A stretch of DNA of 64,000 nucleotides. Source: Chryseosolibacter indicum. Its GTDB lineage: Bacteria; Bacteroidota; Bacteroidia; Cytophagales; Cyclobacteriaceae. The notes below the pieces were generated by a model. That model made no database searches and was not told the origin of the DNA. It saw nothing but the letters and a program-made list of their open reading frames with translations. Positions 44,502 to 52,654 of this stretch are shown here, in pieces; within the stretch, counting starts at the first letter, position 1, and each line of letters begins with the position of its first letter. The translations under genes and the position numbers were made by a program. The stretch lies in assembly GCF_018598585.1 (NCBI RefSeq), contig NZ_JAHESD010000023.1, forward strand, positions 1-64,000. Direction: 5' to 3'.

Positions 44502-44533
44502 TTTGTCTTTCTTTTTCACCCGGCATACTTTTC
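44502..44533 (+). promoter_or_regulatory. Promoter of the Hsp20 gene
   Basis: TTTG (44502-44505) and TACTTTTC (44526-44533) with 20 bases between fit the Bacteroidota -33/-7 pattern. Transcription would start near 44540, leaving a leader of about 40 bases. No CIRCE element was found. Confidence 0.5.
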
Positions 44534-44580
44534 CCTTATAAGCCACTAAAATTGATGTTAAACCTTAAAAAATATTAGTT

Positions 44581-45018
44581 ATGAGCTTAGTTCGTTATTC
44601 AACCTTAAATGATTTCGTTCCTACAACATTCAACAATTTAATTGACCGTTTCTTTAACGAGTCACTTTCTCGCTCTGGTGGTTCAGCTTACTCTTTCGTA
44701 CCAAGAGTAGATATTGTTGAAAATGCTACTGCGTATGAAATACATGTTGCTGTTCCGGGAATGAACAAAGAAGACTTTAAACTTGATCTTAATGATAACT
44801 ATCTAACCGTGAGCGGTGAGCGCAAGTTTAAAAAAGAGCAATCTGATAAGAACTTCCATGCAATAGAAACACAGTATGGTACTTTCAGCCGTTCTTTTGC
44901 CTTACCGGAACATGTAGATGCTTCTAAGATTACCGCAAAATATGAAAATGGCATTCTGGAAGTAGTTATTCCAAAAGATGAAAAGAAAACTTTGAAGACA
45001 ACAATTAAAGTTAACTAA
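44581..45018 (+). CDS. Hsp20/alpha-crystallin small heat-shock protein
   Basis: 145 residues. The alpha-crystallin domain (about 38-140) contains VDIVENATAYEIHVAVPGMN, LTVSGERK and the C-terminal ENGILEVVIPK. The final IxI-like tail TTIKVN is weak. It is an ATP-independent holdase for unfolding proteins. It is followed by a terminator and then by an envelope HtrA protease, a plausible stress neighbourhood. Confidence 0.95.
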   Translation: MSLVRYSTLNDFVPTTFNNLIDRFFNESLSRSGGSAYSFVPRVDIVENATAYEIHVAVPGMNKEDFKLDLNDNYLTVSGERKFKKEQSDKNFHAIETQYGTFSRSFALPEHVDASKITAKYENGILEVVIPKDEKKTLKTTIKVN

Positions 45019-45057
45019 TCAGGTTAACAGTTAAAGATAGGTTTAGGTTAGGGACAA

Positions 45058-45087
45058 GCGTGCCGGCAATGCCGGTGCGCTTTTTTT
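45058..45087 (+). terminator. Terminator of the Hsp20 gene
   Basis: Ten-pair stem (two G-T pairs) GCGTGCCGGC (45058-45067?) with GCCGGTGCGC ending at 45080, loop AAT, then seven T's at 45081-45087. Confidence 0.85.
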
Positions 45088-45149
45088 ATATACTTGGGAT
45101 AGATCATTTATCCAAAATATCGGTTAACTTTCTGTTATAACTTTCTTTT

Positions 45150-46583
45150 ATGAGGCGTTCTGTTCTTCTTATTCTGCTGGTTGCTGTAGTTGCTTCTATC
45201 GGAGGAATTGTTGGCTCTATTATCACACTACGTTTTCTTAACAACGATACAGGTAACTACAACTCTATATCAGAACGTCAACAACTAGTGCTTACTGCAA
45301 ATAGAATTGATAGTTCTTTTAGAGTACCAAAAGGTCTTGACTTTCTAAATGCCGCGAAGGAAGTTACTTCAGGTGTAGTTCATATTAGAACTGCTTATGG
45401 AGCAGGAGAGTTTAGCCTTAATCCCTTGCAAACCTTTGAGCATCCTGTTCATTCATCAGGTTCTGGAGTTATTATTTCAGATGATGGTTATATAGCTACT
45501 AACAACCACGTAATTGAAGATGCAACAAATATTGAAGTTGTAATGAATAACAACCTTCGTTTCTATGCTAAGGTAGTAGGTACAGACCCCAGCACAGATC
45601 TTGCTCTTCTAAAAATAAAATCCAGGAATCTCCCTTTTGTTCGCTATGGCGATTCAGACAGAGTAGTTCCAGGGGAGTGGGTGCTTGCGATCGGAAATCC
45701 GTTTGACTTAAACTCAACAGTAACTGCAGGTATTGTAAGCGCCAAGGCAAGAAACATAGGTATTCTTCGGGATAGAAATAATTATCAGATAGAATCATTT
45801 ATTCAAACTGACGCTGCAGTTAACCCAGGAAATAGTGGTGGCGCATTGGTGAATCTCAAAGGAGAGTTGGTTGGTATCAACACAGCTATTGCTACTTCAA
45901 CTGGAAGCTATCAAGGCTACTCTTTTGCAATCCCGGTAAGTATCGTAAAAAAAGTTATGGACGATCTCTTGGAGTTTGGTAAAGTACAGCGCGGACTGTT
46001 AGGGATTGAGATTGCAGATGTAAATGCATTAATAGCTGAAAGTTTTAATCTTCCTGTTAACCAGGGTGTACTCGTCAATGGCGTTCGTGACGAAAGTGCA
46101 GCTGAAGAGGCAGGTCTAAAACCTGGAGATGTAATTATAGGTATTGATGAACACCCAGTAAGCTCTGTTTCTGAACTGCAGGAGTGGGTGGCTAGGAATC
46201 GACCTGGTGAACATATTAAAGTGACATTTATTCGAAACGGCAAGGAAGAGCAAGTAAATGCCAAATTAAAAAACAGTGAAGGCAAAGATGTGTTAGAGAA
46301 GAAGGAGATAAGTCACTCAATTGCAGGCGCAGATTTTGAAGATGTACCGTATCGTGAGCTTGCCAAACTTATGCTTGAGGGCGGTGTAAGAGTAAAAAAC
46401 CTGGAAGAAGGAAAATGGCAAAAGTCGGGCATGAGAGAAGGATTTGTTATTTCTCATGTGGATAAAGTGCCCGTAGATAACGTTGAAGATCTTAATCGTA
46501 TTCTTGAATATAAAAAAGGTGGCATCCTTATAGAAGGTGTTTATGCTAGTGGGCAAAAAGGCACATACGGCCTTGAGTGGTAA
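45150..46583 (+). CDS. DegP/DegQ (HtrA) family serine protease
   Basis: 477 residues, normal DegQ-like length. An N-terminal membrane anchor or signal (LLILLVAVVASIGGIVGSII) leads to a trypsin domain with NNHVIED, DPSTDLALLK and NPGNSGGA. A first PDZ domain is at about 275-375 (GVLVNGVRDESAAEEAGLK), and a more degenerate second one is at the C-terminus (SGMREGFVISHVDKVPVDN). It acts in the periplasm as protease and chaperone. This is the second HtrA of the window and, unlike 28099-29019, it is exported. Confidence 0.95.
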   Translation: MRRSVLLILLVAVVASIGGIVGSIITLRFLNNDTGNYNSISERQQLVLTANRIDSSFRVPKGLDFLNAAKEVTSGVVHIRTAYGAGEFSLNPLQTFEHPVHSSGSGVIISDDGYIATNNHVIEDATNIEVVMNNNLRFYAKVVGTDPSTDLALLKIKSRNLPFVRYGDSDRVVPGEWVLAIGNPFDLNSTVTAGIVSAKARNIGILRDRNNYQIESFIQTDAAVNPGNSGGALVNLKGELVGINTAIATSTGSYQGYSFAIPVSIVKKVMDDLLEFGKVQRGLLGIEIADVNALIAESFNLPVNQGVLVNGVRDESAAEEAGLKPGDVIIGIDEHPVSSVSELQEWVARNRPGEHIKVTFIRNGKEEQVNAKLKNSEGKDVLEKKEISHSIAGADFEDVPYRELAKLMLEGGVRVKNLEEGKWQKSGMREGFVISHVDKVPVDNVEDLNRILEYKKGGILIEGVYASGQKGTYGLEW

Positions 46584-46652
46584 ATGAGAGCTATAGAGTT
46601 ACTTGCAAATTTTGCTTCATAAGAATCGCCTTAGAATTTTTATCTTGCAGAG

Positions 46653-48023
46653 ATGAAGGTTCTTAAGAAGGTTTTTAAAGTACTATTGATCACACTGCTC
46701 TCAATACTTGTTGCGGTCATTTTACTCGCTGTGTTTTCTATTGCCCCTGTAAATCGTACGGAAGCCAATCAAGATCCCTCTTATGACTTGATGCTTCAAC
46801 GACTTGATAGTCTTAAAAAAGAATTTCGTACAACTTCTGCCCGTCATCAACTTCATGTAGGATACAGCAAAGTGAACATCACGCCATCAACTCCAATGTC
46901 TACTGCGGGCTATGGTAAGCGAAAGCTCGCCAGGTTCAATGCAGTTCTTGATTCTATTTATATTCGTACATTGGTAATTGATAATGGTAGTCAGCGTGTT
47001 GCAATTGTAAGTGCTGACTTGCTCATACTGCCTCCAACAGTAACAGCAATACTTCCGGCAAAGCTTAAACCTCTTGGATTTAGTTTGAACAATACGTACC
47101 TCGGCGCAATTCATTCACACAATAGTATTGGACATTGGGGTAAAGGAGCAACCCAATTTATTTACGGAAAGTATGATAATGATGTAGTAGAGATGTTAGC
47201 GGAGCAGATAGCTGAGAGTATAAGACGTGCATCGTCTAATATGCTTCCTTCCACATTTTATGTAAATAAAATAGCCATTCCGGAAGCAGTAGACAACAGG
47301 TTAATTAAAGATGGAAAGACAGATCCGTATTTACGCGCAGTAGAAATTCACAGAAGTGATAGTAGCAAGCTTTTGTTTTTGTCTTACACTGCGCATGCCA
47401 CCTGTTTGTTTTCAAGAGACCTCGAGCTGTCACGAGACTATCCCGGGGCACTTGTCGATAAATTTGAAAGGAACGGTTATAAATTTACAATGTTCATGGC
47501 AGGCGCAGTAGCAAGTCATCGTGCTAACCCTCCTAAGTTTGGTGAAGTATGTATTGAATGGATGGCGGATCAGTTACAGGCTAAGTATATGGAGTCGAGA
47601 GACAAGCTAACTGAAGTTCATGATTCTACAATTGCAATGATTCATTTGCCTATTACTTTAGGAGAGCCTCAGGTTAAAATAACTCCAGAACTTAAAGTGA
47701 GAGCGTGGTTATTCAGAAGAGCTTTTGGGGAGTATCCTGCTTTTATAAATGTTCTCAAGTTAGGAGATCTTGTGTTGCTCGGCACGCCTTGCGATTATTC
47801 AGGTGAATTTAATCCAAGGCTGGATTCTCTCGGCCAACAACTTTCAAAAAACGTAATAGTAACAAGCTTCAATGGAGGTTACATTGGATATCTCACTCCG
47901 GAACAGTATTATGACGTCGATCATTACGAAACCCAACTCATGAACTGGTATCCCCCAGGAACAGGTGAATACCTTACTGAGTGTTTATCACGCCTGCTTT
48001 CTATTGTTAGTAACTCTAACTGA
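46653..48023 (+). CDS. Neutral/alkaline ceramidase-like protein
   Basis: 456 residues. N-terminal membrane anchor (VLLITLLSILVAVILLAVFS). The domain matches the neutral ceramidase N-terminal family: VGYSKVNITPSTPMSTAGYG, LVIDNGSQRVAIVSADLL and the zinc-site GAIHSHNSIG near residue 150. Neutral ceramidases hydrolyse ceramide to sphingosine and fatty acid, but here the usual TSAG serine motif is not obvious and the protein is shorter than the ~650-residue enzymes. It may have another amide or ester substrate. Its end overlaps the convergent gene by 36 bases. Confidence 0.82.
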   Translation: MKVLKKVFKVLLITLLSILVAVILLAVFSIAPVNRTEANQDPSYDLMLQRLDSLKKEFRTTSARHQLHVGYSKVNITPSTPMSTAGYGKRKLARFNAVLDSIYIRTLVIDNGSQRVAIVSADLLILPPTVTAILPAKLKPLGFSLNNTYLGAIHSHNSIGHWGKGATQFIYGKYDNDVVEMLAEQIAESIRRASSNMLPSTFYVNKIAIPEAVDNRLIKDGKTDPYLRAVEIHRSDSSKLLFLSYTAHATCLFSRDLELSRDYPGALVDKFERNGYKFTMFMAGAVASHRANPPKFGEVCIEWMADQLQAKYMESRDKLTEVHDSTIAMIHLPITLGEPQVKITPELKVRAWLFRRAFGEYPAFINVLKLGDLVLLGTPCDYSGEFNPRLDSLGQQLSKNVIVTSFNGGYIGYLTPEQYYDVDHYETQLMNWYPPGTGEYLTECLSRLLSIVSNSN

Positions 48024-48428
48024 TTTCCAATTTAGAAATTTCTCCTTCGGTACGGTGGGCTTCAAATCTTGTGATAATGATTTTACATAGTGATTGACGC
48101 AACGCACCCAGGCAAACGGCTTGCGCTTGTTGAGATAATTCACATCGTATTCATTATTAAATGCTTCAAGTTCAAAAGGATTGTAGCGATAAGCAATATA
48201 GTGACAATGTCCCTTCGCTCTGGCTACTAGGTAGAAGAATGCATAGAAGAGCCAATGGAAAATAAACAGCATTTCGACTTGCTGCCAGAAATGAATTTTC
48301 TCATGGCGCACCAATGTTACCTCGTCATCGTCTTGCCGACTGATCCATATAAAGATGAAAAAAGATAAACCTGTATAGTAGTTGAAGATCTTTTTGTTAG
48401 TGTAGATTTTATAGGGTAACATATCCAC
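47988..48428 (-). CDS. Small protein with an HExxH-like motif
   Basis: 146 residues. LVRHEKIHFWQQVEMLFIFH contains HEKIH, a possible zinc-protease motif, then hydrophobic stretches and FELEAFNNEYDVNYLNKRKP, in which E of FNNEYD-like region may be a third ligand. The layout resembles small membrane-associated proteins of unknown function in Bacteroidota. It converges on the ceramidase-like gene with a 36-base overlap. Confidence 0.65.
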   Translation of the reverse strand: MDMLPYKIYTNKKIFNYYTGLSFFIFIWISRQDDDEVTLVRHEKIHFWQQVEMLFIFHWLFYAFFYLVARAKGHCHYIAYRYNPFELEAFNNEYDVNYLNKRKPFAWVRCVNHYVKSLSQDLKPTVPKEKFLNWKSVRVTNNRKQA

Positions 48429-48545
48429 TAATTAACGCAAGAATCTCCGTTTTAAGTTCTTTCAGCATGTAAATTAACAACAGAACAATGGGATAAATAT
48501 TACCTCAAATATTATTACTTAGGCGGGCTGTAAGAGGAGAATAAT

Positions 48546-48821
48546 TTAACTTTTTAGATTCTTTTTATACTTAATTCCCAAAATTATCACTATGCCATTT
48601 AACAACGCAGAAAAACTGTTGGTAGCAATAATGGGAACATCATTTCTCAGCACACCGTACCATATCCATAACGATATCCCGACAAAAAGAATTAATAGAT
48701 AAAATAGAGATAAGTCTTCAGCTTTTTTGTTTTTTATAAGCTTTATAAGCTGCGGTAGGAGTGAAATCGATGTGCAAATACCGGCAGCGAGACCAATAAT
48801 TTCTGTATGATTATTAAACAC
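48546..48821 (-). CDS. SemiSWEET family sugar transporter
   Basis: 91 residues with three membrane helices. The PQ-loop motif is SISLLPQLIKLIKNKKAEDLS, typical of SemiSWEETs, which dimerise to form a sugar channel. Complete, alone on the minus strand, with no linked sugar-metabolism gene. Confidence 0.92.
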   Translation of the reverse strand: MFNNHTEIIGLAAGICTSISLLPQLIKLIKNKKAEDLSLFYLLILFVGISLWIWYGVLRNDVPIIATNSFSALLNGIVIILGIKYKKNLKS

Positions 48822-48857
48822 TGTTTAAATTAGATGAAAGAAAAAAGCGTGCCTTTT

Positions 48858-49612
48858 CTATTGTTGTTTATCTGATTCTCTCAATGAGTATAACTTCTGG
48901 CAATTATTGCAGTAAAATGTTCTTCGCTGAGTCTTGCCGATATGCGTATTAAAAGCAGGAAGATTGCATCGCTTACACTTCTTTTTAGAATAAATAAGCC
49001 AGTGTTTTTTTAGTTGAAATAGTTTTTTCCATTCGAAAAAGTCAAAACTATAGTTTCTGGCCTCAGATATTAGTTCGGTTAATTTTCTTGGTGGTAAATC
49101 TTGTATTGTGTTCTCAGGGTGAACCCGATCCTGTAGAGCACCTCATTCTTGATAATATTGCCAACTCCTGAAAATATGTTTTGATCTAGCAGGGCATCAC
49201 ACACATTCAGCTCAGGATTGTTCTTCAGCTTTTTTCTGGCTTTGCGCTCGCTCCATTCGTCATTCATCACGTCTGCTGACCAATCGTAGACCTGATCCAG
49301 ATCATCTTCTATCAGCCTAACTGCAGTTGAATAAAAATTTAATTCGTCCCCATTTTCAAGTTGGAGACATAGGCGGGGCGTTGCGTTTTTGCGCTCGTTG
49401 ACGCGGTAGCTTCCAAACATTAAAAAATGGATTCGTATTGAAACATCTCTTAATTCTATGAGGAAATGTTTACCCCAACTACGAAAAGCCTTAATCTTTT
49501 TCCCTGAAATTTTACTAAAGTCAATTTTCGATGATCCGGAAGCAATTTCAATCCTTTTACCCTTATATGCATTTAATTCTTCCCGAAGAATAACCAAAGA
49601 CGGACCTTCCAT
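48858..49612 (-). pseudogene. Fpg/Nei-type DNA glycosylase split by a one-base frameshift
   Basis: From the ATG at 49612 the frame encodes an Fpg/Nei-like enzyme (VILREELNAYKGKRIEIASG, FGSYRVNERK, NVCDALLDQNIFSGVGNIIK) and stops at 49079. A different frame then continues the family without a gap: HPENTIQDLPPRKLTELI, WKKLFQLKKHWLIYSK, then the zinc finger CKRCN...CNNCQKLY, ending at 48858. Removing one missing base near 49119-49126 (GGG on the minus strand, perhaps GGGG) gives 251 residues. MEGPS replaces the classical PE start (Met-Glu-Gly-Pro, so Pro is not residue 2), as in some Nei relatives. Either a recent mutation or a sequencing error in a homopolymer. Confidence 0.85.
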
Positions 49613-49659
49613 AAATAGTTTTAATATCTATAACAGCAATAAATTATATACCTTACTAT

Positions 49660-49953
49660 ATGATCTATCATGTTACAGAAGCATTTTCCTGGGAAGAATA
49701 TTCACGAAAGGATCACTATAAGCCTGAGAATTTCGGAAAAGAAGGGTTTATTCATTGTTGCTATCGCGAACAATTAAATGGTGTACTTGACCGGTATTTC
49801 AAAAATAAAGTTAATCTGGTTGTTCTCTTTATCGATGAGAATTTACTGCAACCTGAAGTTAAGTTAGAAGAAGGACCGACTAAGGAGCTATTTCCTCATG
49901 TATACGGACTTATAAATAAAGAGGCAGTTGTAAAGGTAGAAAGGATTAGCTGA
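49660..49953 (+). CDS. DUF952 domain-containing protein
   Basis: 97 residues. IYHVTEAFSWEEYSRKDHYK, EGFIHCCYREQLNGVLDRYF, VVLFIDENLL and FPHVYGLINKEAVVKV are the hallmarks of DUF952, a small cytoplasmic family related to glutathione-S-transferase-like or ADP-ribose-type folds of unknown role. Complete; starts 47 bases from the divergent glycosylase. Confidence 0.88.
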   Translation: MIYHVTEAFSWEEYSRKDHYKPENFGKEGFIHCCYREQLNGVLDRYFKNKVNLVVLFIDENLLQPEVKLEEGPTKELFPHVYGLINKEAVVKVERIS

Positions 49954-49959
49954 TAATGA

Positions 49960-49988
49960 AAAAAGCCGCTCCAGAATCTGTAGCGGCT
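49960..49988 (-). terminator. Terminator for the minus-strand gene at 50037-50270
   Basis: On the minus strand AGCCGCT pairs with AGCGGCT around an 11-base loop, followed by TTTTTC. Stem halves are 49964-49970 and 49982-49988. Confidence 0.75.
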
Positions 49989-50036
49989 AATCTCCAACAT
50001 AAAGTAAACCCAAAAAAATCTAACAAACAATCAACC

Positions 50037-50270
50037 TTAAAATCTTCCTAATTTTCGAACATTGCTTTTGCGAATTCGAAATTGTATATGATTAAAAACA
50101 TCAATGGCAAGACCTATAGCAGTGCAGGCGCCGATAAAAGTAATGAACGGTGCATACGAGTAATTCTTCGTTAAACCATCAACACCGGCATATAACATAG
50201 TAACTACAGCAATAATAGCGAGGAGTAATACAGTTAAATTCTTCATGATAACCTGCAAATGACTATACAA
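50037..50270 (-). CDS. Small membrane protein of unknown function
   Basis: 77 residues, or 69 from the likelier internal Met at 50246 (MKNLTVLLLAIIAVVTML). Two hydrophobic segments, then a basic tail (RIRKSNVRKLGRF). No family recognised. A downstream terminator in the right orientation supports expression. Confidence 0.62.
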   Translation of the reverse strand: MYSHLQVIMKNLTVLLLAIIAVVTMLYAGVDGLTKNYSYAPFITFIGACTAIGLAIDVFNHIQFRIRKSNVRKLGRF

Positions 50271-50683
50271 TATTAGTTAAAGCTTATTTAAGATTTTTTA
50301 AAGCTTAACGTTGAAACATGACATTGTAAGGTAATTATCTATTAAAAAATTACCGGACCAGCTATATCGCGCTGCATATTGTTAAAAGCAAATACGTTGG
50401 CCCAATCAATAGCTTAAAGGCCTTAAAATGTTTTGTTATAAATATTAAAAAGTAATTGATTTTTCTAATAGACATTTCGGCTGGTCGACTTAACTAGATA
50501 GCGACAGCAAGATCAACTTTAATCAATAGACATGTGAATAACTTCTAAGTTGGCAGGATACGCCAATAGGCATCGAATGAAGACTAGGCAATAGCATTCG
50601 CCGAGTAACATAAGGGTTGTAATAGGATGAGTTGCGTTGGATAGGAGATGTGCTGTAATTGCACATTAGTTTCCCAACTCCTA
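50271..50683. other. Gene-free spacer
   Basis: About 410 bases between two minus-strand genes. No coding frame of note and no strong hairpin. Short repeated AAGCTTA-like words near 50280-50310 are not significant. The promoter of the 50037-50270 gene should be near the left end. Confidence 0.35.
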
Positions 50684-51091
50684 TTAATTCATCTGTAAAG
50701 AGAACTCCTGACTAATAAGCCTTTTGATTTCATCCCGGCTCAGCGGCTTATTGAAGTAGTATTTAATGCCCATCTCTTTAGTTTTCTGGATATCCTTTGG
50801 ATCTGCAGATGAAGTAAGAATCACAATAGTGATAAGATGCTTATTAGGAAGATCCATAGCTAGAAAAGCTTCGAAGAATTCATAACCGTTCATGATCGGC
50901 ATATTCAAGTCAAGGAATATGATATCAGGCTTTTGCATTTCTCCTGTCTTACACTTTTCCAGCAGCTCCAATGCTTGTTTGCCATTTGATGCGAAATGAA
51001 TTTCATTAGCAAGCCCCAATGAAGCAATGGTTTTCTCGCTTAAGAAATTAAAGATCTTGTCGTCATCAATCAACAGTATGTTTTTCTTCAT
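50684..51091 (-). CDS. Single-domain response regulator
   Basis: 135-residue receiver with D9-D11, phospho-acceptor D61 (IIFLDLNMPIMNGYEFFEAF), Ser-Ser in LTSSA and Lys in YFNKPL. No output domain. Orphan: no kinase gene adjacent. Confidence 0.9.
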   Translation of the reverse strand: MKKNILLIDDDKIFNFLSEKTIASLGLANEIHFASNGKQALELLEKCKTGEMQKPDIIFLDLNMPIMNGYEFFEAFLAMDLPNKHLITIVILTSSADPKDIQKTKEMGIKYYFNKPLSRDEIKRLISQEFSLQMN

Positions 51092-51259
51092 AAAGCTCTC
51101 TCTGTTTTCACGATTAAAGATAAATTCTTTACCAGGAAATCAAACATAAATAATGCCTTAAGTTTGTACATATCCAAAGAATTTGGTGGCATAATTTTTT
51201 CTAACATTTTAGGCCAAATTCTTACTTGGTCGGGCAAATGTCTAATTGTAAATAGGAGA

Positions 51260-51481
51260 CTAATAGCGGGCTTCGATTCCAAAAACTTCATCAAAAAATT
51301 GCTCTAACGAGCTTGCCCTCTGTTTTGGGAAACCTGGTTCCTCTAGTGCTACCCAATAATCATCAGAATCTTTAACTTTTGTAATGATATAGGTCATTTC
51401 ATCGCTATAAGCACGAACTGATTTCGCTCCTTCCTGAAAGTGACTTAAAGTTTCATTAATTAGATCAAGATGTTCTTGCAT
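51260..51481 (-). CDS. Small acidic protein of unknown function
   Basis: 73 residues, soluble, acidic: LINETLSHFQEGAKSVRAYS, DSDDYWVALEEPGFPKQRAS, LEQFFDEVFGIE. Balanced composition and a clear start support a real gene. No family recognised. It lies 169 bases upstream of the receiver on the same strand. Confidence 0.55.
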   Translation of the reverse strand: MQEHLDLINETLSHFQEGAKSVRAYSDEMTYIITKVKDSDDYWVALEEPGFPKQRASSLEQFFDEVFGIEARY

Positions 51482-51675
51482 TGCGTAAAATTAAGTGATT
51501 ATGTTGAAATGGATACTAATTAAACTCATTTTTTGCAGTTGCTTAATGAATTAAAGCGTCTAAAGATTCCCTGATATTATCTAGTGATAAAAGGTGTCTA
51601 TCGAGAAAATAAACCACTATTTAATCCTTTAGGCCTTTTGCCAATCTAAGAAGAAATTTTTAAACAGTAAATAAG

Positions 51676-52305
51676 ATGAAGAAGAACGTAATGTTAGTAG
51701 TATTCATGGTTGTTGCAGTATTCGGTTTCGCGCAGCATGGGAGAAGAGATGCATCAAATCGTGTAGCAGGTGTTTCAGAAAGAATGCAAACAGTTATGAC
51801 ATTGAATGAGGAGCAATATGCTTCGGTAAAAAAGATAAACACCAAATATTTTGGTGAGACAAAGCAGCTACGTGCAGATTCAACCTTGAGCAGGGAAGAG
51901 AAGAAGAATCGGATGAAAAAGATTCAAAACGACAAGGAAGCAGAGTTAAAGGCTGTAGTTACTGACGAACAATTCAACAAGTGGGAAACATATAAAGAAA
52001 ATAGTAAAAAACGTAGAGCAACAAAGTCAGGAAGAAAGGGTGAAGAACTACGCAGATTTGACCTTGATGAGCTGTCACTCTCCGATGATCAGCAGAAAAA
52101 GTTTGAGGAGGCAAATAAGGAATTCTTTGCTAAGCATAAAGCAATAAGGGAAGACGTTAAGTTAACGGATGAACAAAAGAAAACGGCAAGGCGTGAATTG
52201 AAAACGCAGCACGATGCTAAAATTAAATCCATATTGACAGATGCTCAATACCAAAAGTGGCTCGAAAGTAAAGCAGATCGCAAAAAACATAGAAGAAAGA
52301 AATAG
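51676..52305 (+). CDS. Periplasmic Spy/LTxxQ-like helical protein
   Basis: 209 residues. Signal peptide VMLVVFMVVAVFGFAQ. It has two similar charged helical units: MTLNEEQYASVKKINTKYFG with LKAVVTDEQFNKWETYK, and LSLSDDQQKKFEEANKEFF with IKSILTDAQYQKWLESK. The pattern resembles Spy/CpxP-type chaperone repeats, and the tail is basic (DRKKHRRKK). Likely a periplasmic stress protein; homology is by pattern only. Confidence 0.78.
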   Translation: MKKNVMLVVFMVVAVFGFAQHGRRDASNRVAGVSERMQTVMTLNEEQYASVKKINTKYFGETKQLRADSTLSREEKKNRMKKIQNDKEAELKAVVTDEQFNKWETYKENSKKRRATKSGRKGEELRRFDLDELSLSDDQQKKFEEANKEFFAKHKAIREDVKLTDEQKKTARRELKTQHDAKIKSILTDAQYQKWLESKADRKKHRRKK

Positions 52306-52316
52306 TGAAGATGAAG

Positions 52317-52346
52317 AAAGGTTTTCTCGACAAGAAAACCTTTTTT
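52317..52346 (+). terminator. Terminator of the Spy-like gene
   Basis: AAAGGTTTTCT (52317-52327) pairs with AGAAAACCTTT (52333-52343) around CGACA, then TTT. Confidence 0.88.
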
Positions 52347-52654
52347 ATATCTGCTTCATGAAGGTAGTTACCCGGTTCCATTAATTACGTTCTCCGGGCA
52401 GAGTATGTAACACTTGCGGAGAAAGGAATCTTTAGAGCAACGTTCTCTTTTTCTAAATAAGCAGGAGTATAATGTCTAAAAATACTTTACGCAGCAGTCC
52501 TGTAAATAAACATTCATTAATTCTAATTGTATAATTAAACTTTTTCTGTGAGTTTAACGTCGTTTAATTACCACTGAATTATTATGTAACCGCTAATCAC
52601 GCAAGAAGTGGTATTAAATATCATTGGTAATTGTATTAATTTGCCCTGCTTCTT
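52347..52654. other. Upstream region of the propeller kinase
   Basis: About 310 AT-rich bases with no coding frame and no clear hairpin. The kinase promoter should be in the last 100 bases; no confident -33/-7 pair seen. Confidence 0.35.

Noticed and set aside
51088-51294. 68-codon minus-strand frame between the receiver and the small acidic protein
   Set aside because: Its start overlaps the end of one gene and its end overlaps another; the sequence has no protein-like pattern.
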